In this document: positions 54,425-64,000 of the stretch, in pieces
Position numbering within the stretch: the first letter of the stretch is position 1
Layout of the letters: the number at the start of each line of letters is the position of its first letter
Source of the DNA: Pseudomonas sp. RIT409
GTDB taxonomy: Bacteria > Pseudomonadota > Gammaproteobacteria > Pseudomonadales > Pseudomonadaceae
Assembly: GCF_003052515.2 (NCBI RefSeq)
Contig: NZ_QARE02000001.1
Span: forward strand, 186,001-250,000
Length of the DNA stretch: 64,000 bases
Direction of reading: 5' to 3'
The notes under the pieces: model-generated
What the model saw: the letters and a program-made list of their open reading frames with translations, nothing else
Databases searched by the model: none
What the model was told of the DNA's origin: nothing
Position numbers and translations under genes: made by a program

Positions 54425-57400
54425 TCAACGATACTGCAGGAAGACGTTCTCTCGTCCGAACTGGTCACGCAGGGCCTGGATCAGGCTGTCTGCGGGATCG
54501 ATCCGCCACGCTTCGCCAAACTGCAGCAGCGCTCTGGCATCCTGTCCGGTGTAATCGAGCGTGATCGGGCACGCGCCCCGGTGCTTCCTGCACAGGTCAC
54601 CCAGCCAGCGTAGACGATCGCCCTTGAGCGCCTCGCTACGCACGGTCAGGCGTAAACTTTCGGCCAGCCCGGTCCGGGCCTCTTCCAGGCTCATGACGCG
54701 CTTGGCGCGCAAGCGCAATCCGCCGGAGAAGTCGTCCGAACTGACCTCGCCTTCCACGACCACCATCGCGTCGGTCTGCAACAACGACTGGGCCGCCTGG
54801 AACGCTTCGGCGAACAGAGAGGCCTCAATGCGCCCGGACCGATCGTCCAGGGTGATAAAGCCCATCTTGTCGCCCTTCTTGTTTTTCATGACCCGCAACG
54901 CAATGATCAGCCCGGCGACGGTCTGGGTATCGCGGGCAGGCTTGAGGTCCACAATGCGCTGACGGGCAAACCGACGTATCTCGCCTTCGTATTCGTCGAT
55001 CGGGTGCCCGGTCAGGTACAGGCCCAGCGTCTCCTTCTCACCGCGCAAGCGCTCCTTGAGAGTGACCTCTCGGGCGTTGCGATGGTTCGCATAAACGTCA
55101 GCGTCGGCTGCATCGAACAGGCCGCCAAACAGGTCGGCGTGCCCGCTGTCATGGCTGCGAGCGGTTTGTTCTGCAGCCTGGATCGCTTCTTCGAGAGCGG
55201 CGAGCAGGACGCCACGGTTGCGGTCGATGTTGGCGTGATACTGCTTGGGCTCGTCGGAGAAGAACGGGCCCAGGCGGTCGAGCGCACCGCTGCTGATCAG
55301 CCCGCCCAGGGTCCGTTTGTTGACCCGCTTGAGGTCGATGCGCTCACAGAAATCGAAGAGATCCTTGAAGGGACCTGCCTGACGCGCTTCGGTGATCGCT
55401 TCCACTGGGCCTTCGCCGACGCCCTTGATCGCGCCGAGACCGTACACGATGCGACCCTCCTCGTTCACTGTGAACTTGAATTCGGAGGTGTTCACGTCTG
55501 GCGCATCGAGGCGCAGTTTCATGGTGCGCACTTCTTCGATCAGGGTCACGACCTTGTCGGTGTTGTGCATGTCCGCAGACAACACCGCCGCCATGAATGG
55601 CGCGGGGTAATGTTTTTTCAACCATGCCGTCTGGTACGACACCAGACCGTAGGCGGCGGAGTGGGATTTGTTGAAGCCGTAACCGGCGAATTTCTCTACC
55701 AGGTCGAAAATGTTACCCGCCAGATCGGGATCGATGCCGTTATTGGCGCATCCCTCGATGAAGCCCCCGCGTTGCTTGGCCATTTCCTCGGGCTTTTTCT
55801 TACCCATTGCCCGCCGCAGCATGTCCGCACCGCCCAGGGTGTACCCGGCCATGACCTGGGCGATCTGCATCACCTGTTCCTGATACAGAATGATGCCGTA
55901 GGTCGGCGCAAGCACGGGCCGCAGGCCTTCGTACTGGTAATCCGGGTGCGGGTAGGCCAGCTCGGCTCGCCCGTGCTTGCGGTTGATGAAGTCGTCCACC
56001 ATCCCGGACTGCAGCGGGCCCGGACGGAACAGGGCCACCAGCGCAATGAGGTCTTCCAGGCAGTCGGGCTTGAGCTTTTTGATCAGCTCTTTCATGCCTC
56101 GCGATTCGAGCTGGAACACGGCCGTGGTTTCGGCCTTTTGCAGCAAATCGTAGGTCGGCGCGTCATCCAGCGGGATGAACGCGATGTCCAACGGCTCTTC
56201 ACCCGCCTTGGCGCGGTCGCGGTTGATGGTTTTCATCGCCCAGTCGATGATCGTCAACGTCCTCAGGCCGAGAAAGTCGAACTTCACCAGGCCGGCAGCC
56301 TCGACGTCGTCTTTGTCGTACTGGGTTACCAGGCCACTGCCTTCCTCGTCGCAGTAGATGGCGGCGAAGTCGGTCAGCTTCGTCGGCGCGATCACCACGC
56401 CCCCGGCATGCTTGCCCACGTTACGCACGACGCCCTCGAGCTTGCGCGCCATTTCCCAGATTTCAGCGCCTTCCTCATCGGTCTTGAGGAAATCACGAAG
56501 GATCTCTTCCTGCTCGTAGGCTTTTTCCAGCGTCATGCCGACTTCGAACGGGATCATCTTCGACAGACGATCAGCCAGACCGAATGACTTACCCTGCGCC
56601 CGCGCCACGTCACGGACCACGGCCTTGGCCGCCATCGAACCGAAGGTGATGATCTGGCTGACCGCGTTGCGGCCATACTTGTCCGCCACATACTCGATTA
56701 CACGGTCGCGGCCGTCCATGCAGAAGTCGACGTCGAAGTCCGGCATGGAAACCCGTTCAGGGTTGAGGAAACGTTCGAAGAGCAGGTCATAGGCCAATGG
56801 GTCCAGGTCCGTGATCTTCTGCACGTAGGCTACCAGCGACCCGGCGCCTGACCCCCGACCCGGCCCGACGGGTACGCCGTTGTTCTTCGCCCACTGAATG
56901 AAGTCCATCACGATCAGGAAGTAACCCGGGAACCCCATCTGGATGATGATATCCAGCTCGAAATTCAGCCGGTCGACATACACCTGGCGCTTGGCCTCGT
57001 AGTCGGGCGTGGTCTCTTTCGGCCACAGCACCGCCAGACGCTCTTCTAGGCCCTCGAAGGACACCTTGCGGAAATATTCGTCGATGGTAAGCCCATCGGG
57101 AATCGGGAAGTTGGGCAGAAAGTGTTTGCCGAGCCGGACATCGATGTTGCAACGCTTGGCGATTTCAACCGTGTTCTGCACGGCATCGGGCAGGTCGCTG
57201 AACAGCTCGACCATTTCCTCGGCGCTTTTGAGGTATTGCTGATCGCTGTAATTTTTCGAGCGGCGCGGGTCGTCCAGCGCCCGCCCCTCACCGATGCAGA
57301 CGCGCGTTTCGTGGGCTTCGAAATCTTCCTGCTTGATGAACCGCACGTCGTTGGTAGCCACCAACGGTACCCCATGGCGATCAGCCAGGGCGACGGCGGC

Positions 57401-57946
57401 GTGCAGGTGCTCTTCATCGTTGACGCGATGGGTGCGCTGAACCTCGATGTAAAAGCGATCGCCGAACACCGACAACCACTCCTTGAGCAACTCGTCGGCC
57501 TCCGTCGGATTCGCGCCCAGCAGGGCCATGCCGATCTCACCTTCTTTGGCGGCGGACAGGGCGATCAGCCCTTCATTGGCCTCGACCACCCATTCGCGCT
57601 CGATGACCACCAAACCATTGCGCTGACCTTCCATGAAGCCCCGGGAAATGAGCTCTGTCAGGTTCAGGTAGCCTTTGGGGTTCATCACCAACAGGCTCAT
57701 GCGACTGAGCGGCGCGTCCTTGGTACGCCCCGCCAGCCAGATATCGGCGCCACAGATCGGCTTGATGCCCGCCCCCATTGCGGCCTTGTAGAACTTGACC
57801 AATGAGCACAGGTTGTTCTGATCGGTCACTGCCACGGCAGGCATGTTCAGGCCGGTCAGCGCCTTTACCAGTGGCTTGACCCTGACCAGGCCATCGACCA
57901 GCGAATATTCGGTGTGCATGCGCAGATGAACGAAAGAAGCCGACAT
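54425..57946 (-). CDS. dnaE: DNA polymerase III, alpha subunit
   Basis: An 1173-residue replicative polymerase: N-terminal PHP domain (HLRMHTEYSLVDG), catalytic palm (PDFDVDFCMDGRDRVIEY), helix-hairpin-helix region, and C-terminal OB fold (TVAGLIIALRVMKNKKGDKM). Length is normal for gammaproteobacteria. Position between accA and rnhB is standard. Confidence 0.98.
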   Translation of the reverse strand: MSASFVHLRMHTEYSLVDGLVRVKPLVKALTGLNMPAVAVTDQNNLCSLVKFYKAAMGAGIKPICGADIWLAGRTKDAPLSRMSLLVMNPKGYLNLTELISRGFMEGQRNGLVVIEREWVVEANEGLIALSAAKEGEIGMALLGANPTEADELLKEWLSVFGDRFYIEVQRTHRVNDEEHLHAAVALADRHGVPLVATNDVRFIKQEDFEAHETRVCIGEGRALDDPRRSKNYSDQQYLKSAEEMVELFSDLPDAVQNTVEIAKRCNIDVRLGKHFLPNFPIPDGLTIDEYFRKVSFEGLEERLAVLWPKETTPDYEAKRQVYVDRLNFELDIIIQMGFPGYFLIVMDFIQWAKNNGVPVGPGRGSGAGSLVAYVQKITDLDPLAYDLLFERFLNPERVSMPDFDVDFCMDGRDRVIEYVADKYGRNAVSQIITFGSMAAKAVVRDVARAQGKSFGLADRLSKMIPFEVGMTLEKAYEQEEILRDFLKTDEEGAEIWEMARKLEGVVRNVGKHAGGVVIAPTKLTDFAAIYCDEEGSGLVTQYDKDDVEAAGLVKFDFLGLRTLTIIDWAMKTINRDRAKAGEEPLDIAFIPLDDAPTYDLLQKAETTAVFQLESRGMKELIKKLKPDCLEDLIALVALFRPGPLQSGMVDDFINRKHGRAELAYPHPDYQYEGLRPVLAPTYGIILYQEQVMQIAQVMAGYTLGGADMLRRAMGKKKPEEMAKQRGGFIEGCANNGIDPDLAGNIFDLVEKFAGYGFNKSHSAAYGLVSYQTAWLKKHYPAPFMAAVLSADMHNTDKVVTLIEEVRTMKLRLDAPDVNTSEFKFTVNEEGRIVYGLGAIKGVGEGPVEAITEARQAGPFKDLFDFCERIDLKRVNKRTLGGLISSGALDRLGPFFSDEPKQYHANIDRNRGVLLAALEEAIQAAEQTARSHDSGHADLFGGLFDAADADVYANHRNAREVTLKERLRGEKETLGLYLTGHPIDEYEGEIRRFARQRIVDLKPARDTQTVAGLIIALRVMKNKKGDKMGFITLDDRSGRIEASLFAEAFQAAQSLLQTDAMVVVEGEVSSDDFSGGLRLRAKRVMSLEEARTGLAESLRLTVRSEALKGDRLRWLGDLCRKHRGACPITLDYTGQDARALLQFGEAWRIDPADSLIQALRDQFGRENVFLQYR

Positions 57947-58121
57947 GGGTGATCCTATGACGCACTGAAAGCAAAGGCCGGATTGTACCGGCCTGGCAGC
58001 GAAGTTGGGCAGTTCTCATGGACGCGGATGACGAAGCGCCTGTGGCCACGAAGTCGCTCATGGAGGCATGCGAGGGCCGGCCAGTTCGTGATCATGGGGC
58101 ATGACATCCGCACGCGCAGGT

Positions 58122-58784
58122 CTACTCCCACAACGGATTTGCCACGCTATTGAGTGAAGCAAGCATCATGTCCCGCGCTTCATGCGCCGCCCGCACCGGC
58201 GCGAACGAGCGACGATGGATGGGCGTCGGGCCCAGGCGCGCCAAGGCCTCGAGATGCACGGGGGTGGGATACCCCTTGTGCCCGCCAATCCCGTAGCCAG
58301 GGTAGGTCAGTTCCATGGCCGCCATTTCCCGGTCCCGGCTGACCTTCGCGAGAATCGACGCCGCCGCGATGGCGGGCACCTGAGCATCGCCCTGGATGAC
58401 CGGGGCGCAAGGGATCGACAACTGCGGACAACGGTTGCCATCGATCAGCGCAAGCTTCGGCGTGATGATCAGCCCTTCTACTGCGCGTTTCATGGCCAGC
58501 ATCGTCGCATGCAGGATATTGAGTTCGTCGATTTCCTCGACTTCCGCCCGTGCGATATGCCAGCACAGGGCTTTTTCGCAGATTTCGTCGAACAGCTTTT
58601 CTCGTTTGGCTTCGGTGAGCTTTTTCGAGTCGTTCAGCCCTTGAATAGGACGCTTCGGATCCAGGATGACCGCAGCGGTCACCACCGCGCCGCAGAGCGG
58701 GCCACGGCCCACTTCGTCGACACCGGCGACCAGATCCTCGACCAGGTTGAAATCCAGACCCATTTGCATTGATTTGGCACTCAT
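58122..58784 (-). CDS. rnhB: Ribonuclease HII
   Basis: A 220-residue enzyme that removes RNA from RNA/DNA hybrids. [28 protein letters not shown] and [12 protein letters not shown] are the motifs. The ATG at 58782-58784 overlaps the lpxB stop in an ATGA and is therefore preferred; another ATG five codons in is possible. Confidence 0.96.
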   Translation of the reverse strand: MSAKSMQMGLDFNLVEDLVAGVDEVGRGPLCGAVVTAAVILDPKRPIQGLNDSKKLTEAKREKLFDEICEKALCWHIARAEVEEIDELNILHATMLAMKRAVEGLIITPKLALIDGNRCPQLSIPCAPVIQGDAQVPAIAAASILAKVSRDREMAAMELTYPGYGIGGHKGYPTPVHLEALARLGPTPIHRRSFAPVRAAHEARDMMLASLNSVANPLWE

Positions 58785-59917
58785 CGTGAAGGCCCTGCGC
58801 CAATCAGGCTCAGCACCGCCTCAGCAGCCTGATTGGATGCGTCGCGACGCAAGGTCCGGTGAATGGCATCGAAGCCCGCCGTCTGCGCAGCACCGTTGTC
58901 GAGCAGCGGCAGCAGCGTTTGCGCCAGCGCATCGGGCGTCGCCGCGTCCTGCAGAAGCTCTGGAACCAGCAAACGCTGCGCCAACAGGTTCGGCAGCGAC
59001 ACGTAAGGGCTTTTTACCATGCGTTTGAGAATCCAGTACGTCAGCGGCGCCAGACGATAGGCCACCACCATCGGGCGCTTGTACAGCAGCGCCTCGAGGG
59101 TGGCCGTGCCTGACGCGATGAGAACGGCATCGCAGGCCGCCAACGCCAGGTGGGAACGACCGTCGAGCAGCGTGAGCGGCAAGTCACGCCCTACGAGGAG
59201 CTGTTCGATCTGGGCGCGACGTTGCGGGCTTGCGCAGGGCAACACGAAACGCAAGTTTGGGCGCTCGGCCAGCAGGCGCTGCGCCGCATCGAAGAACAGT
59301 GCCCCCAGACGGCCCACTTCGCCGCCGCGGCTGCCGGGCATCAATGCAACCACGGGGCCGTCGCTCAGGCCCAGCTCGGCGCGCGCAGCCTGGCGATCGG
59401 CATCGAGGGGAATGGTGTCTGCCAGCGGGTGCCCGACGAAACGCACCGGCACCCCTTTTTCTTCATAGAAACGCGCCTCGAACGGCAGCAGCGTCAGCAT
59501 CAGGTCGCAGCCTTCGCGAATCTTGAGCACCCGCTTTTGCCGCCATGCCCACACCGAGGGGCTTACGTAATGAACGGTCTTGATCCCGGCCTGGCGCAGC
59601 TTCAATTCGATGGTAAGGGTGAAGTCGGGCGCATCGATGCCGATGAAAACGTCGGGCTTCTCGCCAATCAGCGTCTGGATCAGCCATTTACGGCGCGCCA
59701 ACAGCTCCTTCAGCCGGCCGAGTACCTCAACCAACCCCATGACCGACAGGCGCTCCATGGGAAAGTAGGACTGCATGCCCTCCGCTTCCATGAGCGGACC
59801 GCCTATGCCAATAAATTGCGCATCAGGATGACGAGCCTTGATCGCGCGCATCAGCCCTGAACCCAGAATGTCGCCGGAAGCTTCCCCGGCGACCAGCGCA
59901 ATACGCAAAGCCGCCAT
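58781..59917 (-). CDS. lpxB: Lipid-A-disaccharide synthase
   Basis: A 378-residue GT19 glycosyltransferase condensing UDP-diacylglucosamine with lipid X. Motifs: [39 protein letters not shown] and [20 protein letters not shown]. It overlaps rnhB by 4 bp and lies 2 bp after lpxA. Confidence 0.97.
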   Translation of the reverse strand: MAALRIALVAGEASGDILGSGLMRAIKARHPDAQFIGIGGPLMEAEGMQSYFPMERLSVMGLVEVLGRLKELLARRKWLIQTLIGEKPDVFIGIDAPDFTLTIELKLRQAGIKTVHYVSPSVWAWRQKRVLKIREGCDLMLTLLPFEARFYEEKGVPVRFVGHPLADTIPLDADRQAARAELGLSDGPVVALMPGSRGGEVGRLGALFFDAAQRLLAERPNLRFVLPCASPQRRAQIEQLLVGRDLPLTLLDGRSHLALAACDAVLIASGTATLEALLYKRPMVVAYRLAPLTYWILKRMVKSPYVSLPNLLAQRLLVPELLQDAATPDALAQTLLPLLDNGAAQTAGFDAIHRTLRRDASNQAAEAVLSLIGAGPSR

Positions 59918-59919
59918 GG

Positions 59920-60696
59920 TTAACGGGTGATGCCGCGCGTCGAGTTTTGGATGGAGTCCAGGAACAGCGCGACCTCCGGAAATTGGGCAGCCGGTTCGGC
60001 CAACTCGACGATGGCCTGCTCGACGGTGAGACCCTGACGGTAAACCGTTTTGTACGCGCGGCGCAGGGCGTGTATCGAGTCCTCGGAAAAACCGCGACGG
60101 CGCATGCCCTCGAAGTTCATGCTGCGCGCTTCGGCCGGGTTGCCAAAGACGGTGACGAAGGCCGGAACGTCTTTGCCGATGGCGGTGCCCATGCCTGAAA
60201 AGCTGTGAGCGCCGATATGGCAGTACTGATGGACCAGGGTGAAGCCGGACAGGATCGCCCAGTCAGCCACATGAACGTGACCGGCCAGCGCCGTGTTGTT
60301 GACCAGGATGCAGTGATTGCCGATGACGCTGTCGTGCCCGATGTGGGCGTACGCCATGATCAGGTTGTGATCGCCAATGGTGGTCTCGGCACGGTCCTGA
60401 ATGGTTCCGCGGTGTATCGTCACGCCTTCGCGGATCACGTTGTGATCGCCAATCACCAGGCGCGTCGCTTCACCTTTGTATTTCAAATCGGGCGTGTCTT
60501 CGCCTACCGAAGAAAACTGGTATATGTGGTTGTGTTTGCCAATTCTGGTCGGCCCACGCAGGATCACATGCGGACCAATCACCGTACCCTCGCCGATTTC
60601 CACACCAGGTCCGACGATCGACCACGGGCCGACCTCGACATCGTCAGCCAGAATGGCTGTCGGATCGATGATCGCGCGAGGGTCAATCAAACTCAT
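59920..60696 (-). CDS. lpxA: UDP-N-acetylglucosamine acyltransferase
   Basis: A 258-residue left-handed beta-helix acyltransferase, first committed step of lipid A. Hexapeptide repeats run from about residue 8 to 180; the catalytic His is in [17 protein letters not shown]. It overlaps fabZ by 4 bp. Confidence 0.97.
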   Translation of the reverse strand: MSLIDPRAIIDPTAILADDVEVGPWSIVGPGVEIGEGTVIGPHVILRGPTRIGKHNHIYQFSSVGEDTPDLKYKGEATRLVIGDHNVIREGVTIHRGTIQDRAETTIGDHNLIMAYAHIGHDSVIGNHCILVNNTALAGHVHVADWAILSGFTLVHQYCHIGAHSFSGMGTAIGKDVPAFVTVFGNPAEARSMNFEGMRRRGFSEDSIHALRRAYKTVYRQGLTVEQAIVELAEPAAQFPEVALFLDSIQNSTRGITR

Positions 60697-61133
60697 AGCT
60701 TGCGTTCCGCACAGATGATTTCAGCGGAGCATACCGGCTTGCCATCCACTGATGCCTGACATTCGAACTTCCAGATCTGGCGCTTGCAACTGATGAACTT
60801 GGCTTCCAGGATCAACTGGTCACCTGGCAGCACCGGCTGACGGAAGCGCAACTTGTCGGAGCCCACGAAGTAATACAGAGTGCCATCGGCAGGCTTCACG
60901 TCAAGCATCTTGAAGCCGAGGATACCGGCAGCCTGGGCCATCGCTTCGATGATCAGCACGCCGGGCATGATCGGATGGGCCGGGAAGTGCCCATTGAAGA
61001 ACGGCTCGTTGATGCTGACATTCTTATAGGCACGAATGCTCTTGTTCTCAATATCCAGCGCCACCACACGGTCCACGAGCAGGAACGGGTAACGGTGGGG
61101 CAGATATTCGCGGATTTCGTTGATGTCCATCAT
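60693..61133 (-). CDS. fabZ: 3-hydroxyacyl-[ACP] dehydratase FabZ
   Basis: A 146-residue hot-dog fold dehydratase of fatty acid synthesis. Catalytic His in [16 protein letters not shown] and Glu in IEAMAQAAG. Start at [12 protein letters not shown] (ATG at 61131-61133), which gives the family's usual length. Confidence 0.97.
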   Translation of the reverse strand: MMDINEIREYLPHRYPFLLVDRVVALDIENKSIRAYKNVSINEPFFNGHFPAHPIMPGVLIIEAMAQAAGILGFKMLDVKPADGTLYYFVGSDKLRFRQPVLPGDQLILEAKFISCKRQIWKFECQASVDGKPVCSAEIICAERKL

Positions 61134-61245
61134 TTCGAGAGGAAGCCTGTAGTCAAGGATGGGAGTGCGCAACGAACGCGCAGCACTCCTCTAGCAAATC
61201 AAGGAGGCAGTTTATCGGCTGTACACGCTTGATAAGAAAAAAATA

Positions 61246-62301
61246 TCAGCTATCAGATGACGCTTTACCGCCCGAGGTCACGGCCTCGACAATCTTTTCC
61301 AGCTGCTGCAACCGACGCGACATGCCGTCGAGCTTGCGAATACGCGCCGCACTTTTACGCCATTCTGCGGCGGGCTGCATGGCCGTCCCGGACGAATAGG
61401 CACCTGGCTCGGTGATGGAATGGGTCACCATGGTCATGCCCGTGATGAAAACGCCGTCGCAAATATCGATATGCCCTACCAGCCCTACGCCCCCTGCGAG
61501 CATGCAATGCTTGCCGATGCGAGTACTCCCGGAAATGCCGACACAGGCCGCCATCGCCGTGTGATCTCCCACCTGCACGTTGTGGGCGATTTGAATCTGA
61601 TTATCCAGCTTCACGCCATTACCGATGCGCGTGTCGTCCATGGCGCCGCGATCGATTGCCGTGTTCACCCCAATTTCGACGTCATCGCCGATTGTCACGC
61701 CGCCAATCTGCGCGATCTTTTGCCAGACGCCCTTCTCGTTGGCGAAGCCGAAGCCCTCGCCACCCAGAACCGCACCCGACTGAATCACGACCCGCTGGCC
61801 GATACGGACATCATGGTAAAGGGTGACGCGAGGCGCCAGCCAACCGCCGTCGCCGATGACGCTGCGGGCACCGACGTAGCTATGCGCACCCACCGTCACG
61901 CCTGCGCCAATCCTTGCACCGCTTTCGATGACCACGTAAGGGCCGACACTGGCGCTCGGATCGACGACCGCATCGGGTGCCATGATCGCAGTCGGGTGGA
62001 TACCCGCTGGGGCCTTCGGCTTCGGATCGAACAGATGGGAAATACGCGCGTACGCCAGATAAGGATCGTCGATCAGCAACGCGTCGCCGTCATAGCCTTC
62101 GGCATCAGCGGGCTTGAGCAGCACGGCAGCGGCCTGGGTCGTGGCGAGGAATTTACGGTATTGAGGGTTGGCCAGGAAACTGACCTGCCCAGCGCCCGCC
62201 TCCTGCAAGGTGGCAAGGCCGATGATTTGCTTGTCTGCAGGGCCACGCAACGTGGCCCCCAGGAACTCGGCCAACGCGCCGAGGGTGGTAGTCGCGGTCA
62301 T
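61246..62301 (-). CDS. lpxD: UDP-3-O-(3-hydroxyacyl)glucosamine N-acyltransferase
   Basis: A 351-residue lipid A acyltransferase: N-terminal uridine-binding domain ([14 protein letters not shown]), beta-helix core of hexapeptide repeats, catalytic His in [14 protein letters not shown], and C-terminal helices ([15 protein letters not shown]). It lies 4 bp after ompH. Confidence 0.97.
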   Translation of the reverse strand: MTATTTLGALAEFLGATLRGPADKQIIGLATLQEAGAGQVSFLANPQYRKFLATTQAAAVLLKPADAEGYDGDALLIDDPYLAYARISHLFDPKPKAPAGIHPTAIMAPDAVVDPSASVGPYVVIESGARIGAGVTVGAHSYVGARSVIGDGGWLAPRVTLYHDVRIGQRVVIQSGAVLGGEGFGFANEKGVWQKIAQIGGVTIGDDVEIGVNTAIDRGAMDDTRIGNGVKLDNQIQIAHNVQVGDHTAMAACVGISGSTRIGKHCMLAGGVGLVGHIDICDGVFITGMTMVTHSITEPGAYSSGTAMQPAAEWRKSAARIRKLDGMSRRLQQLEKIVEAVTSGGKASSDS

Positions 62302-62305
62302 GAAA

Positions 62306-62809
62306 TCACTTCAACTGGTTCATGCGCTCGATGACCTGGCGAGTGACGTCGTACTGTGGCTTGACGTCAATCACGGCACCGCGCTCGAACACCAGGTCAT
62401 AGCCGCCCTTCTTGATGACTTCCTCTACGGCTTGATCCAGCTTGGGCTTCAATTGCTTGAGCATGTCACGGTCAGCAACGGCCTTGGCTTCGTTGAGTTC
62501 CTTGGACTGGAACTGGAAATCGCGAGCTTTCTGTTTGAAGTCCAACTCCAGCTTCTCGCGCTCAGGCTGAGCCATCTTGTCGCCACCTGCGACCAGACGA
62601 TCCTGAATGCCTTTCGCGCTGCTTTCCAATGCCTTGAGCTTGGTCAGTTGCGGGCCGAATTTTTTCTCTGCATCAACGGCATACTTCTTGGCGGCATCCG
62701 ATTCCAGCAGTGCCATCTGATAGTTCAGAACGGCGATTTTCATGTCAGCGAATGCCGGGCCTGCCACCAGGACCGTTGCCAGCAATGCCAATTGGGTCAA
62801 CTTACGCAC
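62306..62809 (-). CDS. skp: Periplasmic chaperone OmpH/Skp
   Basis: A 167-residue periplasmic chaperone for outer membrane proteins. Signal peptide [21 protein letters not shown], then a short beta strand and a long coiled coil ([18 protein letters not shown]). It lies between bamA and lpxD in the usual order. Confidence 0.95.
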   Translation of the reverse strand: MRKLTQLALLATVLVAGPAFADMKIAVLNYQMALLESDAAKKYAVDAEKKFGPQLTKLKALESSAKGIQDRLVAGGDKMAQPEREKLELDFKQKARDFQFQSKELNEAKAVADRDMLKQLKPKLDQAVEEVIKKGGYDLVFERGAVIDVKPQYDVTRQVIERMNQLK

Positions 62810-62854
62810 GTTGTAACTCCTACAGAATCCGTTGTCGTGACAGTGATCAGACCC

Positions 62855-64000
62855 TTAGAAGGTCTGACCGAGAGAGAATTGGAAGACCTGGGTTTCGGTG
62901 TTGTCGTCCGGTTTCTTGACCGGCATCGCCAAGGCGAAGCTCAGCGGACCGAGCGCGGTGACCCACGTTACGCCAACACCGACGGAGCTAGCGAGGCCCG
63001 AGAGGTCTGGACCGTTACATTCGACTTTTTCACCGTCGACAGTAGTCTTGGTGCCGCCGCAGTTGGTACTGAAGACATTACCCACGTCCCAGAACAACGA
63101 GGTACGCAGCGAACGCTGATCCTTGATGAACGGCAATGGGAACAGGATTTCGGCACCGCCGGTGATCAACACGTTACCGCCGAACGGCAGCGGATCCTGA
63201 TCCGGGTCGCGGTCAGTGCCCGGCTTGCCACCCGGCGTGCCAGCACCACGGCTAGGGGTACTGCGCGGCCCCAGAGTGCTGTCCTTGAAGCCACGTACCG
63301 AGTTGAAACCACCTGCGTAGTAGTTCTCGTAGAACGGCAGCCCCGACGTCGAGCCGAAGCCGTCACCGTACCCCAGCTCCGAGTGCAGACGCAGTGTGGT
63401 GTTGGTGGTGATCGGGTGGAACAACTGACCGCGGTAGTCGATCTTGTAGAACGACAGGTCGCTGCCAGGAATCGTGGTTTCCAGGCTCAGGCTCTGGGAA
63501 TGGCCACGGGTCGGCAGAGTCCCCTTGTTCAACGTCGACTCGGACCAGCCAACCGATGCCTTGAAGTTCGTGAAGCTGTCGCCTTCCTTCTCGAGGAAGT
63601 CGAAGATCTCGTCAACGGTGTAGCGACCGGTGTTGATTTCGTCCTTCTGCACGGACAGACCGAAGTTCAGGCGCGCGGTCTCGCTGATCGGGTAACCCAT
63701 GTTGATGCCGCCACCGATGCTGTCCACCGAGTAGCTGGCGATGTCGACATCGAGGTCGTCATAGTTGGTCTTGCGATAGAACGCGCTGTAACCCAGGCTC
63801 ACACCGTCCGGAGTGAAGTAAGGGTTGACGTAGCTGAAGTTGTAACGGGTCTGGTATTCACTTTTGGTCAGACCGATGCTGACCTTGTTACCGGTACCCA
63901 GGAAGTTGTTCTGGCTGATCGAACCACCCAGGATCAGACCGGCACTCTGGGCGAAACCGACGCTGGCGGTGATCGACCCGGAAGCCTGCTCTTCGACCGC
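62855..64000 (-). CDS. bamA: Outer membrane assembly factor BamA, 3' part (5' end outside window)
   Basis: The C-terminal beta-barrel (about 381 residues) of BamA, the Omp85-family core of the outer-membrane protein insertase. Visible: GGFNSVRGF (L6-type VRGF motif), DQRSLRTSLFWDVGNVF and terminal FSLGQTF with the aromatic end. The frame is open to the window edge; POTRA domains lie outside. Stop TAA at 62855-62857. Confidence 0.96.
   Translation of the reverse strand, partial: AVEEQASGSITASVGFAQSAGLILGGSISQNNFLGTGNKVSIGLTKSEYQTRYNFSYVNPYFTPDGVSLGYSAFYRKTNYDDLDVDIASYSVDSIGGGINMGYPISETARLNFGLSVQKDEINTGRYTVDEIFDFLEKEGDSFTNFKASVGWSESTLNKGTLPTRGHSQSLSLETTIPGSDLSFYKIDYRGQLFHPITTNTTLRLHSELGYGDGFGSTSGLPFYENYYAGGFNSVRGFKDSTLGPRSTPSRGAGTPGGKPGTDRDPDQDPLPFGGNVLITGGAEILFPLPFIKDQRSLRTSLFWDVGNVFSTNCGGTKTTVDGEKVECNGPDLSGLASSVGVGVTWVTALGPLSFALAMPVKKPDDNTETQVFQFSLGQTF

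Noticed and set aside
55004..56587. Plus-strand open frame of 527 codons opposite dnaE
   Set aside because: Antisense shadow of a certain gene; no motif.

Overview
This is chromosomal DNA of a fluorescent-type Pseudomonas (Gammaproteobacteria), probably of the P. fluorescens/P. syringae lineage. Three things support this: protein identities throughout, the gene order from dgkA/erdR to bamA (which follows the P. aeruginosa PA3603-PA3648 order as I recall it), and Pseudomonas-type REP sequences, plus an rsmZ small RNA beside rpoS. No rRNA, tRNA, CRISPR array, integrase or plasmid functions were seen.

Left region (1-8.6 kb): the end of a phosphopantetheinyl transferase gene; a minus-strand operon with 4-base overlaps encoding an OmpR-type regulator, its membrane sensor kinase and an FhuF-type ferric-siderophore reductase; then class Ia ribonucleotide reductase, nrdA and nrdB. 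The nrdA upstream region holds a perfect DnaA box and two NrdR-like boxes exactly 32 bp apart.

Accessory region (8.6-24.5 kb): a REP-flanked REP-associated tyrosine transposase gene broken by one stop codon, two tandem paralogous small membrane proteins downstream of an unknown 144-residue protein, a membrane-anchored Mrr-type endonuclease with a zinc finger, small secreted proteins, transporters (LysE, MFS), AraC and LuxR regulators, a GNAT acetyltransferase, a TonB-dependent siderophore receptor, an exported alpha/beta hydrolase, a pseudouridine-synthase-like protein that has lost its catalytic motifs, YehS and TrmO.

Middle region (24.6-34.4 kb): fpr with divergent finR, dgkA, erdR, an EamA exporter, a DTW-domain tRNA-modifying enzyme, a PA3611-type secreted protein, a LOG-family protein, and cinA/recA/recX with a perfect LexA operator.

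Core region (34.4-64 kb): mutS, fdxA, the GGA-rich small RNA rsmZ with a GacA-type upstream element, rpoS, nlpD, pcm, surE, truD, ispF; the formaldehyde-detoxification pair adhC-fghA with divergent LysR regulator gfnR; then ispD, ftsB, eno, kdsA, pyrG, tilS, accA, dnaE, rnhB, lpxB, lpxA, fabZ, lpxD, ompH/skp and the truncated 3' part of bamA. This last run couples lipid A synthesis, fatty acid synthesis, outer membrane assembly and replication in the arrangement usual for Pseudomonas.

No complete novel system is proven here. The least explained items are the 144-residue gene with its two membrane-protein paralogs, the membrane-anchored Mrr protein beside it, and the catalytically degenerate S4-domain protein.
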